The notes under the pieces are model-generated. The model did not search any database, was not told where the DNA came from, and saw only the letters and a list, made by a program, of their open reading frames with translations. From Trichodelitschia bisporula (taxonomy: Eukaryota > Ascomycota > Dothideomycetes > Phaeotrichales > Phaeotrichaceae): a stretch of DNA of 64,000 nucleotides. Positions 55,516-64,000 of this stretch are shown one piece after another (the first letter of the stretch is position 1; each line of letters starts with the position of its first letter). The position numbers and the translations under genes are program-made. The DNA lies in assembly GCA_010356995.1 (NCBI GenBank), contig ML996691.1, positions 844,211 to 908,210 on the forward strand. The letters run 5' to 3'.

Positions 55516-55974
55516 CTCAACGGGTGAAGGGAAGAAACTGGGATTTTCTTTGGTCGTTTTCCTTTCTGTAGGGTCGATGGGAGGTCGTTTTCTTTAATTG
55601 GGACGGAACGGGGACGCGGCTGAGGCAGCCTCGCTGGCGGAAAAAGCGGTGCCTCGCGAATGGTGGTGGTGGTGGTGGTCGCTGTCATCAACCCGCGGGA
55701 TCTGGATTAGTACCTGTACATACTACAATGCATGCATCACTACATCCATCTCTTGCCTTAGATACACAACTTTAATCCTCGACTTCTCTTCCGCACTTCA
55801 TCAGACGTTGTTAAATTAAGCCTCACCCGCCGCATTCCAACGCCACGCAATCAATCTGCCCGCCGTTGCGCACAGACCCACGTGTACTATCCCGGCCCAA
55901 AAAAAAAGTTGCAGGCTCGAACACGACGAGTCCGTCTGTCCACCAGCGTACTACACAGCGTCACAGCAACCACA
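55516..55974. promoter_or_regulatory. tyrosinase 3' flank and utp18 promoter
   Basis: 459 bp co-directional gap with a (TGG)6 tract at 55661-55679. No gene. Confidence 0.5.
55661..55679. repeat. (TGG)6 microsatellite
   Basis: Six perfect TGG triplets about 150 bp after the tyrosinase stop codon. Confidence 0.9.
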
Positions 55975-57874
55975 ATGCCGCCCACACGCCTTGCCTCGCC
56001 GCCGCGCACGCGCGCAGACGACACAGATACCCCCTTTGCGGGATTTGACGACACGAATTCCGATTCTGACGTCGAAATGGCGGACAAGGACGATGAGGAG
56101 GCGGCGCTCGAGCGCGCCGTGTTTGGCGACCGGGCCGGGTTTTTCAGTGGGATTGAGGACATGGCGAGGAGTACGGGGAAGGAAATGGTGCTGCATGAGG
56201 GCGGTGAAGAGGAGGGGGGAGAGCGCGAGGGCATGGAGGGACTGGAGGATGCGGATGTGAGTTTCTCAAGCTTCGGGCTGGAGTGAAGCTAATGCGGGCA
56301 GCTGTTTATGATTGATACTGCTGGCGTCACGGTCGACCTGCCCTCGGCCGACGAGGAGAGCGATACGGAAGCTGCTGCGCAAGCGGCGTGGGATGACAGC
56401 GGGGATGAGCGCGTGGCCGTGTCTCTCGCGACGGGCGGGGCAAGGTTACGCAAGCTAAGGCGCACGGAGGTAGAGGATGTGGTCAGCGGAAGGGAATACT
56501 CAAGGCGGCTGAGGAAGCAGTATGCCATCCCATTCCTGTGCTTGACAGGACTCGGAAGCTAATTGCGCCAGGTTCGCACTCCTCCATCCCACGCCAGCCT
56601 GGGCCACGCAGTCGCCCGCGAAGAAGCGCCGCATGTCGGCAGGCGACGACTCGAGCGCCGAGGAGTCCGCAGACGAGGCCGACGTCTCTGCCATGCCGCT
56701 CGCGAAGCTCCTGCGCGACGCCGAGGCGCTGAGTGGTGCCGCCCCGGCGGTGCCAGGGAAGAAGCGCAAGCTGAGGTCGGAGATTATCGAGATCCAGCGG
56801 CTGCGGGATATATGCGGCAACGGACCCGTTCGTACCCTCCCCGCTCCCCTAAACCACACCACTAACCCTAACTAGTCCGCAATAACAACCCTCCAAATCC
56901 ACCCCACCCTCCCCCTCCTCCTCGCCTCCGGCCCCAGCTCCACAATGTCACTCTACCACCTGTCCCCGCAACCACCGAACCCAAACCCCCTCTTGACATC
57001 GCTACACATCGCCCACACACCCCTCACATCCACAGTCTTCCACCCCTCCCCCGCCGATCCGCGCATCTTCCTCTCCGCCCGCCGCCGCTACTTTCATATC
57101 TGGAATCTGGCCTCCGGGCGTGTGGAACGCATCTCGCGCCTCTCGCCGCACCCGGCTGAGCAGCGATCTACCGAGACACTCCGCGTCTCCCCCGACGGCA
57201 CCTACATTGCCCTGCAAGGGTCCGCCCGCAAAGGAGGTGGTGTCATCAACGTTTTGTCAGCTAGTACAGCGCAGTGGATCGCAGCTGCGCGCGTCGATGC
57301 TGCGGGGGGGATTGCGGATTTTGTCTGGTGGGCTGATGGCCGCGGCTTCACTGTGCTGGGGAAGAATGGCGCGGTTACGGAGTGGGAAGTCGAGAGTCGG
57401 TCTGCTGTGGCGCGCTGGGTTGATCAGGGCGCCGTCGGGAGCACGACGCTCGCGCTTGGTGGCGCCGCTGTGCATGGCCTTGGTGGGGATCGCTGGGTTG
57501 CAGTGGGCAGTTCGAGCGGCGTGGTCAATGTGTACGACCGGCGGGCCCTCGCCGCTACGTGCGCGGCTGAGGAGGGGAAGACGGTGCACCCCGCCCCGCT
57601 GCGGGTGCTGGATCAGCTTACCACCCCCGTGAGCCATCTTGCTTTCTCCCCTGACGGACAGGTTATGGCAATGGCGAGTCGGTGGAAGGCGGATGCGCTG
57701 AGACTGGTGCACTTGCCTAGTTGTGCGGTTTATCGGAATTGGCCGACTAGTAAGACGCCTTTGGGACGGGTTAGTGCGGTGAGTTGGGGGGCGCATGGCG
57801 GGGAGAGCGGGGGGAGTGTGCTGGTTGTTGGGAATGAACAGGGGAAGATTAGGGCTTGGGAGGTTTGCGGGTGA
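55975..57874 (+). CDS. utp18: U3 snoRNP / SSU processome protein UTP18
   Basis: Four exons, join(55975..56256, 56302..56519, 56572..56827, 56876..57874), 584 residues. Utp18 is a WD40 protein of the UTP-B module needed for 18S rRNA maturation in the nucleolus and for exosome recruitment. Features: acidic N-terminus with EEAALERAVFGD; WDDSGDERVAVSLATGG and LRKLR, typical of Utp18; EYSRRLRKQFALLHPTPAWA across intron 2; a basic KKRRMS patch; KLRSEIIEIQRLRD; then a WD40 propeller from about residue 252, starting SAITTLQIHPTLPLLLASG and including RYFHIWNLASG, VSPDGTYIALQG, VNVYDRRAL, LAFSPDGQVMAMAS and ending VLVVGNEQGKIRAWEV. Intron joins all keep frame. Convergent with sua5. Confidence 0.94.
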
Positions 57875-57930
57875 TAGGGATGGAAGGGATTGTATCATTG
57901 GGTTCATGGATGACAACGGTGGAGATGGAT

Positions 57931-58060
57931 GGACTACTGTAGTGTGAAGTGGCAGTCTGAACCTAATATCAACATCCAGTCCCAGCAAAGGGCGATGAAC
58001 ACCGTCTAAGCTACATCCCGGCTGCATCGTTGCTTTCATCAATGAAATGGTGTAGCCGGA
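57931..58060 (+). repeat. Degenerate direct repeat, copy 1
   Basis: Begins GGACTACTGTAGTGTGA and runs through landmarks CTAATATCA, CCCAGCAAAGGGC, AACACCGTCTAAG, TACATCC, TGCTTTCATCAATGAAA. The same order of landmarks recurs in copy 2, about 424 bp downstream. Confidence 0.8.
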
Positions 58061-58263
58061 TAGACGGATGTAGACACCTAAGGCAAGTATGACATCAAAA
58101 GCAACAGAGGCATCGTTGGGAAGTGGCGTGTCAGACTAGGGAAAGTAACATGTCAGTGTGGAAGGCATACACGATGGAAAGGTGCGTATGATGGGAGGAA
58201 GGTACGCATGACGAGAGGAGTGGACATACGGACTAGCGCCTATATATTTCAATTTGGCTTCGC

Positions 58264-58280
58264 CTCTCTCTCTCTCTCTT
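58264..58280. repeat. (CT)8 microsatellite
   Basis: A simple CT tract lying between repeat copies 1 and 2. Confidence 0.85.
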
Positions 58281-58355
58281 TCCTCTCTTTGTCTTTGTAT
58301 CATCTTTCACTTCGCATAGCAGCCATTTCACACGTCAAGCCTCTGCTTCCATTAT

Positions 58356-58483
58356 GGACTACCATAGTGTGACATGGTAGCCAGATTCTAATATCATCTC
58401 CGATTCCCAACGAAGGGCTCCAAACACCATCTAAGCAACATCCGACTGCAAAGTCGCTTTCCTCAACGAAAGGGTGAAGATCG
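58356..58483 (+). repeat. Degenerate direct repeat, copy 2
   Basis: Begins GGACTACCATAGTGTGA, with CTAATATCATCTCC, CCCAACGAAGGGC, AACACCATCTAAG, AACATCC and CGCTTTCCTCAACGAAA in the same order and spacing as copy 1. By eye about 70 percent of aligned bases agree. Confidence 0.8.
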
Positions 58484-58496
58484 ACAGGCTCCAGTG

Positions 58497-58580
58497 AGAT
58501 GCTAGTTCAGTCCGAACCCAGATATCATCTCCCAGTCCCAGCCTTAAGACTCCGAAACACCGTCTAAATATGTCCCAATC
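58497..58580 (+). repeat. Degenerate direct repeat, partial copy 3
   Basis: Contains CAGATATCATCTCC, CCCAGTCCCAGCC, GAAACACCGTCTAA and TGTCCCAATCC, matching the central part of copies 1 and 2. It overlaps the stop codon (58544) and last dozen codons of sua5. Confidence 0.7.
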
Positions 58581-60034
58581 CTAACATTCCCCTCTTCACC
58601 TACCTTAATCCTCACCTCCGCCGCCTTCCTCAGCCGATTCATAACCGCCGCCGCAACATCCCCCGCCCCATCCTCAATCCCCTCCACAAGTATCACCTCA
58701 ACCCCACATCCATCCAGCGCCCTCAGCGCGCCAAACAGTCCCCTTCCCACATCCGCCGCATCAGGACCCAGATGCACATCCCATATTTCCACCCCTCTCT
58801 CTTCCACTGTCATCATGCGGCACCGCGGCTCCGCAGCATCTACCTCTTCGTCCGCCTCATTCGTCATTTCCTCCCCTGCCTCATCCCCCAACGCCTCCCA
58901 CCTCGCCGTGCGAATCACTCCCAAACGAGCACACCCGCCAAGATCTATCCTACTCAAAGTCCTAGCCGGCGCCTCGAACAGCACCACCCGCGCCCTGGGC
59001 GCGTAGTGGCGGTACTTCATCCCGGGTGCGCGCGGCTTGTACACCTCCTTTCCCCCTGCGCCTTCCTCCCCATCCCGGTATCCCACCACCGTAACTTCCC
59101 ACCCAGGCACCTTCCTCAGCTCCCCGATCCCCACGCCACCTGGCCGCAGCACGGCGGGCGGCGAGGATAGCCCGTCTACGACTGTGCTTTCCACGCCTAC
59201 GCCGCAGGGGCCACCGTCTAGCACCGCTGCTATACGTCCGTTTAAGTCGGCGAGAACGTGCGCGGCTGTGGTGGGGGAAGGGCGGGTTGATGCGTTGGCT
59301 GAAGGTGCCGCCAGGGGTCGACCTGTCGCGGCGATGAGTGCGCGTGCTAAGGGCGAGGAAGGGATCCGCGCGGCGAAGGTCGGCTGCCCCGCCGTCACCG
59401 CAGGAGCGAGGGGACTGTCAGGCGGGAGTGGGAGCAGGATCGTCAAGGGACCGGGCCAGAAGCGCGGAAGGAGCGGCCGGTAGATTGCGGGGATGGGGTC
59501 GGAAGCGGGGTCAGCGGCCGGGGTGCCAGCGGTGCCTTCCCGCAGGAAGGACCGTAGCTGTGTCAGGTCCGCGAAGTGCACGATAAGCGGGTTATCCGCC
59601 GGCCGTTGCTTAGCGGCGTAGATACCGGCCACGGCATCGGGATTCGTAGCGTCGGCGGCGAGGCCGTAGACTGTTTCCGTGGGGAAGGCGACGGGGGAAG
59701 CGGTGGACTGGAGGAGGGCGGCGGCGTGGAGGAGGTTGTGCGCCGAGGGCGTGTTTGGGAGGTGCAGGGCGAAGTGGTCCAGGCTGTCTGGGAGGGGGCC
59801 TAGGTCGGCGGGGGAGATGGGGAGGAGGGCGGTTCGGAGGGTGGGGTTTTCTGCTGATGTGGTTGCTGCTTCTGTGTTTGAGGGCATGGTTGTTTGTGAG
59901 GTGGAGGTTGCCGTGGTAGCTGGCGTAGGAGGCGGTGTGGCGGTCATGGTGGTGGCTTTGGAGCGGGTGTTGGGCGTGCGAAAGAGGGCCGTCGTGAGTG
60001 TGCGGAGGAGGGCATTGGGGCGTGAAGGACGCAT
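58544..60034 (-). CDS. sua5: Threonylcarbamoyl-AMP synthase Sua5/YrdC
   Basis: Single exon, 496 residues. Uses threonine, bicarbonate and ATP to make threonylcarbamoyl-AMP, the first step of t6A modification at position 37 of ANN-decoding tRNAs. YrdC domain at about residues 98-320: VAFPTETVYGLAADATN, IYAAKQRPADNPLIVHF, LLPRFWPGPLTILLPLP, FAARIPSSPLARALI, PLAAPSANASTRPSPT and GVESTVVDGLSSPPAVLRPG are all textbook. The C-terminal Sua5 domain starts PRAPGMKYRHYAPRARVVLF, with the conserved KxRHYxP linker. The first 90 residues are Thr/Ala/Ser low complexity, with basic residues in the first 30 that may direct some product to mitochondria; ATGs at codons 30 and 50 are alternative starts. The final codons lie within repeat copy 3. 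Confidence 0.96.
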   Translation of the reverse strand: MRPSRPNALLRTLTTALFRTPNTRSKATTMTATPPPTPATTATSTSQTTMPSNTEAATTSAENPTLRTALLPISPADLGPLPDSLDHFALHLPNTPSAHNLLHAAALLQSTASPVAFPTETVYGLAADATNPDAVAGIYAAKQRPADNPLIVHFADLTQLRSFLREGTAGTPAADPASDPIPAIYRPLLPRFWPGPLTILLPLPPDSPLAPAVTAGQPTFAARIPSSPLARALIAATGRPLAAPSANASTRPSPTTAAHVLADLNGRIAAVLDGGPCGVGVESTVVDGLSSPPAVLRPGGVGIGELRKVPGWEVTVVGYRDGEEGAGGKEVYKPRAPGMKYRHYAPRARVVLFEAPARTLSRIDLGGCARLGVIRTARWEALGDEAGEEMTNEADEEVDAAEPRCRMMTVEERGVEIWDVHLGPDAADVGRGLFGALRALDGCGVEVILVEGIEDGAGDVAAAVMNRLRKAAEVRIKVGEEGNVRIGTYLDGVSES

Positions 60035-60388
60035 GTGCCTGGCTACAGTGGTGGAGTCAGAGCGGGCGCAAAATTGGGCGTTGAGAAACGTTTTTCCGCG
60101 CCGGGGTAAGGTAAGGCTGAAAGGTGGCGAGGCTGGAGGGTGGAGGGTAGAGGGGGACGGGTGAGGTCTTCAGGAACTGTAATATGACGATATTGCGTTA
60201 TGACAGGTCGCTTGGTCGTGCACAAGGACACGTCCGGCGCTGAAAACATCGCGCTGACGTATCTCTGCGGCTCACTAGCACGATACTGGATGCAAAAGTG
60301 GAATCCGTCATTAAGCTCAAAGGGGGATCGTAACCCAACAGCAAAACACTCGGCCCAAATTGCAAGTCCGCGCTGTAGCTCAACCGCC
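60035..60388. promoter_or_regulatory. sua5 promoter and CorA-like gene 3' flank
   Basis: 354 bp between two minus-strand genes; must hold the sua5 promoter. No gene. Confidence 0.5.
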
Positions 60389-63300
60389 TCAGTACCTCCT
60401 AGAACGCCTCAACACTCGACCCCCTGGCTCGATATGCCAATCGTCTTCTACAAAATCGTCATCGCCCCCATGCCTCGGATCGATGGTTACACGCCTCACA
60501 GGTCTCGGCTGCAAGCCCATAACACCCATCGTCCCCGAATGCGGCGCCATGCCCGGGTACGGCGACATCCCTGGATACGGCGGCGGAGGTTCGCCAAACA
60601 GCGGGTCACTCGGACCAGGTGGACCGGGTGGACCCGGGTGGCCTCCCGCCGGAGGCGACGTCGAAGGCCGACGTCCCGACAACTTGCGGAACCCGCCCCA
60701 GAAGCGATCCAGCTCGCCCGTCCACAGAAGAGTGAGGCCGATAACCAGGGCGGTGAGAGGCAGAGCCGCTGCCCAGAAGGCCCACTGCTTGGCCTTCATG
60801 TCGCGCACGTCGGCGGTGTTGATGCCGAAGATGCTGGCGACGGTGCTGAAGGGCAAAAAGACAATGGTCACGACAGTGAAGGCGTAGATGGCATTTTCGC
60901 GCCGGTCTTTGTTGTGGTCAATACGAGAGAGGTTCTACCGGGGGTTAGAGGAAGCCTAAATGTGAATGTATCATAGGGATGGGGTACGCACCAGGGCGAC
61001 GAGATCGTCGGCACGGTCGGAGATGTGGTCGAATTCTGAGAGCCGAGCGTTCACCCAGGATCGGCAGTCTTGCAGCAGCAGGCCCCTGATGCCGGCTGAG
61101 TCTTCGATGTTGAGGTTTGAGGATGACGTGCCTTTCATAACGATTGAGGGTCTGGGGATAATTGACGCGCCGGTAGCGGTGGCGGTAACGTAGCCGGCGT
61201 ATGAGCGGGAGCGGCTCCGGCTCCCGGATGTATCGCGCTCTTCGACGACCTGAGTGGTTTGGTGCTGGATAGTGCGCAGCTGTTCGCGGAGTGTCTTTTC
61301 AATGATGGAGAGCTCTTGTTTGAGGCAGGATATGCTCTCTTGATGTCTGCGGTCTAGGGGGTTGGCTGCGATGTTCCTTTGCTTAACGCATGTTAGTTGG
61401 GAAACTACTTAAGACTGTATGCACTTACGAGCTGAACAATATAGTTTCTGTAGATTTCCGTAATGTCTGTTCCTGGAGCTGGGTGATCCTTCAGCATATG
61501 AAGGCTGAGCACCGAAGCCAAGTCAGTTGCCGAGAACACGAGGTAGTCGGAAAGGCTCTTCTGCATGACACCTTGGATCATCTCATTGGCGCCACTTTCT
61601 ATCAGCAGTCTGCAATTCTCCCACTGGCCCTCGGCGTTGACGTCCGACTTGGAAGCATATATTAGGCCCATGAGGAGGTGCGGCCAAGACCGGTAAAAGT
61701 CCTCGGATACTTCTATAGCATTGCGCTCAGATGTCTGAGCCGGTGAGAACAGCTCTACGAATGGGTTTACTCGGCGGATGAGTCTCTCCAGGGTCTCCGT
61801 TACCTCCATGAGACCCTCACCGTCTATTTTGCCGGCGTCAGAGTCGGAAGACTTCGTTTTCTTGGAGGGCGTGGTCGATCTGGCACGGGACTTTTGTTCG
61901 TCGCCATTGTTGTCTTTTTGGTCCGTGACGTCCGGTCCCTGAATTGTGTGAGCCAGAAGGCGACTACATGTCGAGCAACTTACAAAAAGAAGCTGGTAAA
62001 CAGCGCCCCAAAATTTCTGCACGGTGGGAGCTTCAACATCAAATGGTAGGAAGAACTCAAACATGGCTCCAGTCACGTTAAACAAACAGACCTTCGTAGC
62101 GTGAAAGATGGCGGCTTCGTCCTTTTCGTCTTTGGCGCCAGACACGGTTTCATTCTCGGCCGATAATCGTTCGTACACCGCAGCTCTTGTCTTCAAGGGG
62201 CAAGCATTGTAGACTAGTCGATCAGAAAGTTTGGTTCGATACCGCAGATACTGGTCGATATCTCGAAGATCCGCTTTGAAAGCGTCATCGTTGATGGCAG
62301 TGGGTAGAGCTAGAGAGTTACTTGTGGATGCGGGCGCATCAATCTCATCAGGTTCCTCAGAAGAAGACGGGTAGGTGTTGATCCATGTGAACACCTGGAA
62401 CTGTTCTGGAAATTGGGACATAGGTGGTGGCAAGGGGCTAGGAGCGCCCACTCGCCTAGCAGCGGCGTCACCTCCAGCAGGGGCGCCATCCGAGAAAGTC
62501 GCCTGCTCACCGGACATCTGAATTCTCACAGTTTTGGACTGCGGTGGCGGTGCAACTCCAGTTTTGGGGGTTGCTCCTGCAATGTCAGGTTTTGCGCTTC
62601 CCGTGGCGGACTGGGATTTTCCAACGTTAGGTGGAGGCACAGCAGTCGAAGGCGCCGAGACACCAGCCGTAGACTGCGCTTCCTCAGCGCTAGACTTCGA
62701 AGCACTAACTGGAGTCTGCGATTCACCAGTGGCAGACAGTGGCGCCCCAGCCGTGGATTGCGATTCTCCAGTGCTAGCCTGTGGCAGATCAACTGTAGAT
62801 TTCGGATCGCCCTTACTGGGAGGTGGTGCTTCAGTGCTAGGTTGTGGCACCCTAGCTGCAGTATTCGAATCGCCAGCACCGGGCGGCGGTCCTTCAGTGC
62901 TAGGTTGTACTACGGCGTCATCCAATAGAGACTCCCCAGAGCTGAGAGGCGATCTTGCGGTACTCGCCAGTGATTGCCCTGCACTGACCTGCGGCCCGGG
63001 GGGGCTAGGACGCGGCTCCTCCGTGTTGACTTGCGGCCCAGGAGTGCTAGGCCGCTGCGCTCCAGCAGAAGCTTGAGGCTGGGGTTCTTTGGGAGCAGAC
63101 GGAGCAGCTGGAGTGCTTGGCTTGCTTGCTGGAATAGGATACAAGTCTTCGGGTAGAATACTTCGGATAGGTCGCTTGGGTACAGCCCTAAGGCCGGTTA
63201 GCAGGATAGTCACCGAGGATGGCGAACACACCATGAATCCAAGTAGAGATGGATCTGGGTCCGTTCCGCTGCCGACACGACCTTGGACCAGTCGGTCTGG

Positions 63301-64000
63301 CCGATTGTCTTTCCGTTGTATTTGATATTGCCCCTGCGGGGAAAGAACTCTCGGAAATGAGACATGAATGCCTCGCGGGATTAGCGATGGCCAACGTGTA
63401 ATACCCGAGAGGAAATGGCACATACAAACCATGTTTGACACTCGGATAGCGGTAACGCCCAACACTGGTCATCCCCTCTGTGGACCAACAGTACGGCGCC
63501 CGAAGAAGACTGGTCTGGATGACCTTCCTTCCCTGATGTCGCCGAGGTTGCCTCTTTCACTGGGCCAGTGACGACCGCGGTGCCTTCAAACACTGAACGA
63601 GGTATTTCGGCACACGACACTACCAGTGCTATTCACATCAGCATCGTGTCAAGTGGCTCTGGCTTACTTACAATCTCCTACGACAAGACACCAGAGCTGA
63701 GCAATGTGAAAACAATGTTCAGGCTTCGCAGTGCCCAACATGCACACAGCCTGCTTCATGTCTTGTTCCCTAGAGGACAGTGAATTGTGCGCCTCGATGA
63801 GAGTTCTTGTCGGATGGGATGCTTTAGCCCTACTTTGCACATCCTGATACTTCTTCAGCGTGAAGTACGGGAGGCAGGTCCACGACACGTATTTAGTCGG
63901 AGTCGGTGCTCGCAGAGTCTCCGGCGGTATAGTTTCTTGCAGGTAACATGGCTCCATATACTTCATCTTCGAATTGCGGCTTGTAAGCAGAGGCCTGTCG
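60389..64000 (-). CDS. CorA-like membrane protein, 5' end outside window
   Basis: Seven visible exons, complement(60389..60934, 60992..61381, 61429..61938, 61984..63187, 63232..63333, 63430..63628, 63672..>64000), about 1,090 residues; the frame is open to the window edge, so the true start may be upstream of the in-frame ATG at 63966. The first part (MKYMEPCYLQETIPPETLRA and CFHIAQLWCLV) and the last part (LNLSRIDHNKDRRENAIYAF, then a helix ending STVASIFGIN and a second helix AAALPLTALVIGLTLLW) belong to the fungal CorA-like family; GIN stands where true CorA channels have GMN. The middle, about 62540-63080, is a Ser/Pro/Ala repeat region; a coiled-coil stretch precedes the helices, and the tail is proline-rich. 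Two introns are short (44 and 45 nt), the latter frame-preserving and stop-free. Role in metal transport is not established. Confidence 0.85.
62540..63080 (-). repeat. Degenerate coding repeats (Ser/Pro/Ala-rich)
   Basis: Within the CorA-like gene, roughly 15 imperfect units of about 10-12 codons, with recurring cores such as PQASTGES, PLSATGES and PQPSTEAPPP. They form a disordered linker between the N-terminal conserved block and the helical part. Confidence 0.75.

Larger units (their letters stand above)
57875..58543. other. Convergent gap utp18 / sua5 with repeat family
   Basis: 669 bp between convergent stops. It contains two full copies and the start of a third of a degenerate direct repeat (separate entries) and a CT microsatellite at 58264-58280. 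No gene. Confidence 0.7.

Noticed and set aside
63159-63187. 26-nt intron ending at 63188 in the CorA-like gene
   Set aside because: Frame would work with a donor at the GTGACT site, but 26 nt is too short; a GTGTGT donor giving a 44-nt intron fits equally and is used.
61405-63465. 686-codon frame as a complete single-exon gene
   Set aside because: Its first about 90 codons include an intron and out-of-frame exon sequence; splicing at 63232 and 63187 restores family sequence and links it to exons reaching the window edge.
1-64000. tRNA, rRNA, CRISPR, intact transposon or LTR element
   Set aside because: I scanned for tRNA T-arm patterns, long terminal repeats, transposase or reverse-transcriptase motifs and found none convincing; a dedicated covariance-model and repeat search would be needed to exclude them.

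Overview
The window reads as a chromosome segment of a filamentous ascomycete (Pezizomycotina). The evidence is short GT-AG introns (about 40-90 nt) with CTAAC/CTGAC-type branch sites, fungal versions of SAGA, SWI/SNF and V-ATPase assembly genes, a secreted tyrosinase, and intergenic DNA sprinkled with the short motifs TACGGAGTA and TACGGATGTA. I suspect a Eurotiomycete from that motif content, but this is inference. I found no rRNA, tRNA, CRISPR array or intact mobile element.

Layout. 1-10.3 kb holds no gene I can support; its last 2 kb is pyrimidine-rich and looks like the promoter and long 5' leader of a polyglutamine protein gene (10.3-11.6 kb, +). After about 2.8 kb of empty sequence come an alpha/beta hydrolase (14.4-15.5 kb, -), the RNA polymerase II CTD phosphatase fcp1 (16.8-19.5 kb, +) and an F-box-like gene (20.4-22.5 kb, +). 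A nutrient-uptake and secretion block follows on the minus strand: a DAL5-type MFS anion permease (22.8-24.75 kb), a PTR2/POT peptide transporter (26.4-28.6 kb) and a secreted APP1-like phosphatase with a probable GPI anchor (29.55-31.2 kb). Next are a small acidic protein of unknown function (33.2-33.8 kb, +), vma12 and coq1 sharing a 431-bp divergent promoter (34.3-37.0 kb), spt3 (37.55-38.8 kb, +) and an orphan gene (40.2-41.1 kb, +).

The right third is mostly housekeeping: lsm12 (42.1-42.8 kb, -), 13-exon 6-phosphogluconate dehydrogenase gnd1 (43.7-45.8 kb, -), an RBM42-like RNA-binding protein (47.0-48.0 kb, +), SWI/SNF-RSC subunit ssr4 (48.6-50.9 kb, +), a secreted tyrosinase (53.4-55.5 kb, +), ribosome-biogenesis gene utp18 (56.0-57.9 kb, +), tRNA-modification gene sua5 (58.5-60.0 kb, -), and a large CorA-like membrane protein (60.4 kb to beyond the right edge, -) whose 5' end lies outside the window.

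Exon structures were worked out by hand from splice signals, reading-frame continuity and family motifs; every proposed complete CDS sums to a multiple of three. There is no operon-style linkage. The only local functional themes are transcription and chromatin genes (fcp1, spt3, ssr4), the two adjacent nitrogen/carbon-nutrient transporters, and ribosome/tRNA genes at the right. The most unusual structures are a three-copy degenerate direct repeat between utp18 and sua5 whose last copy runs into the sua5 coding end, two frame-preserving 39-nt candidate introns in the F-box gene, a frame-preserving 18-bp minisatellite after the orphan gene, and the two families of short dispersed intergenic motifs.
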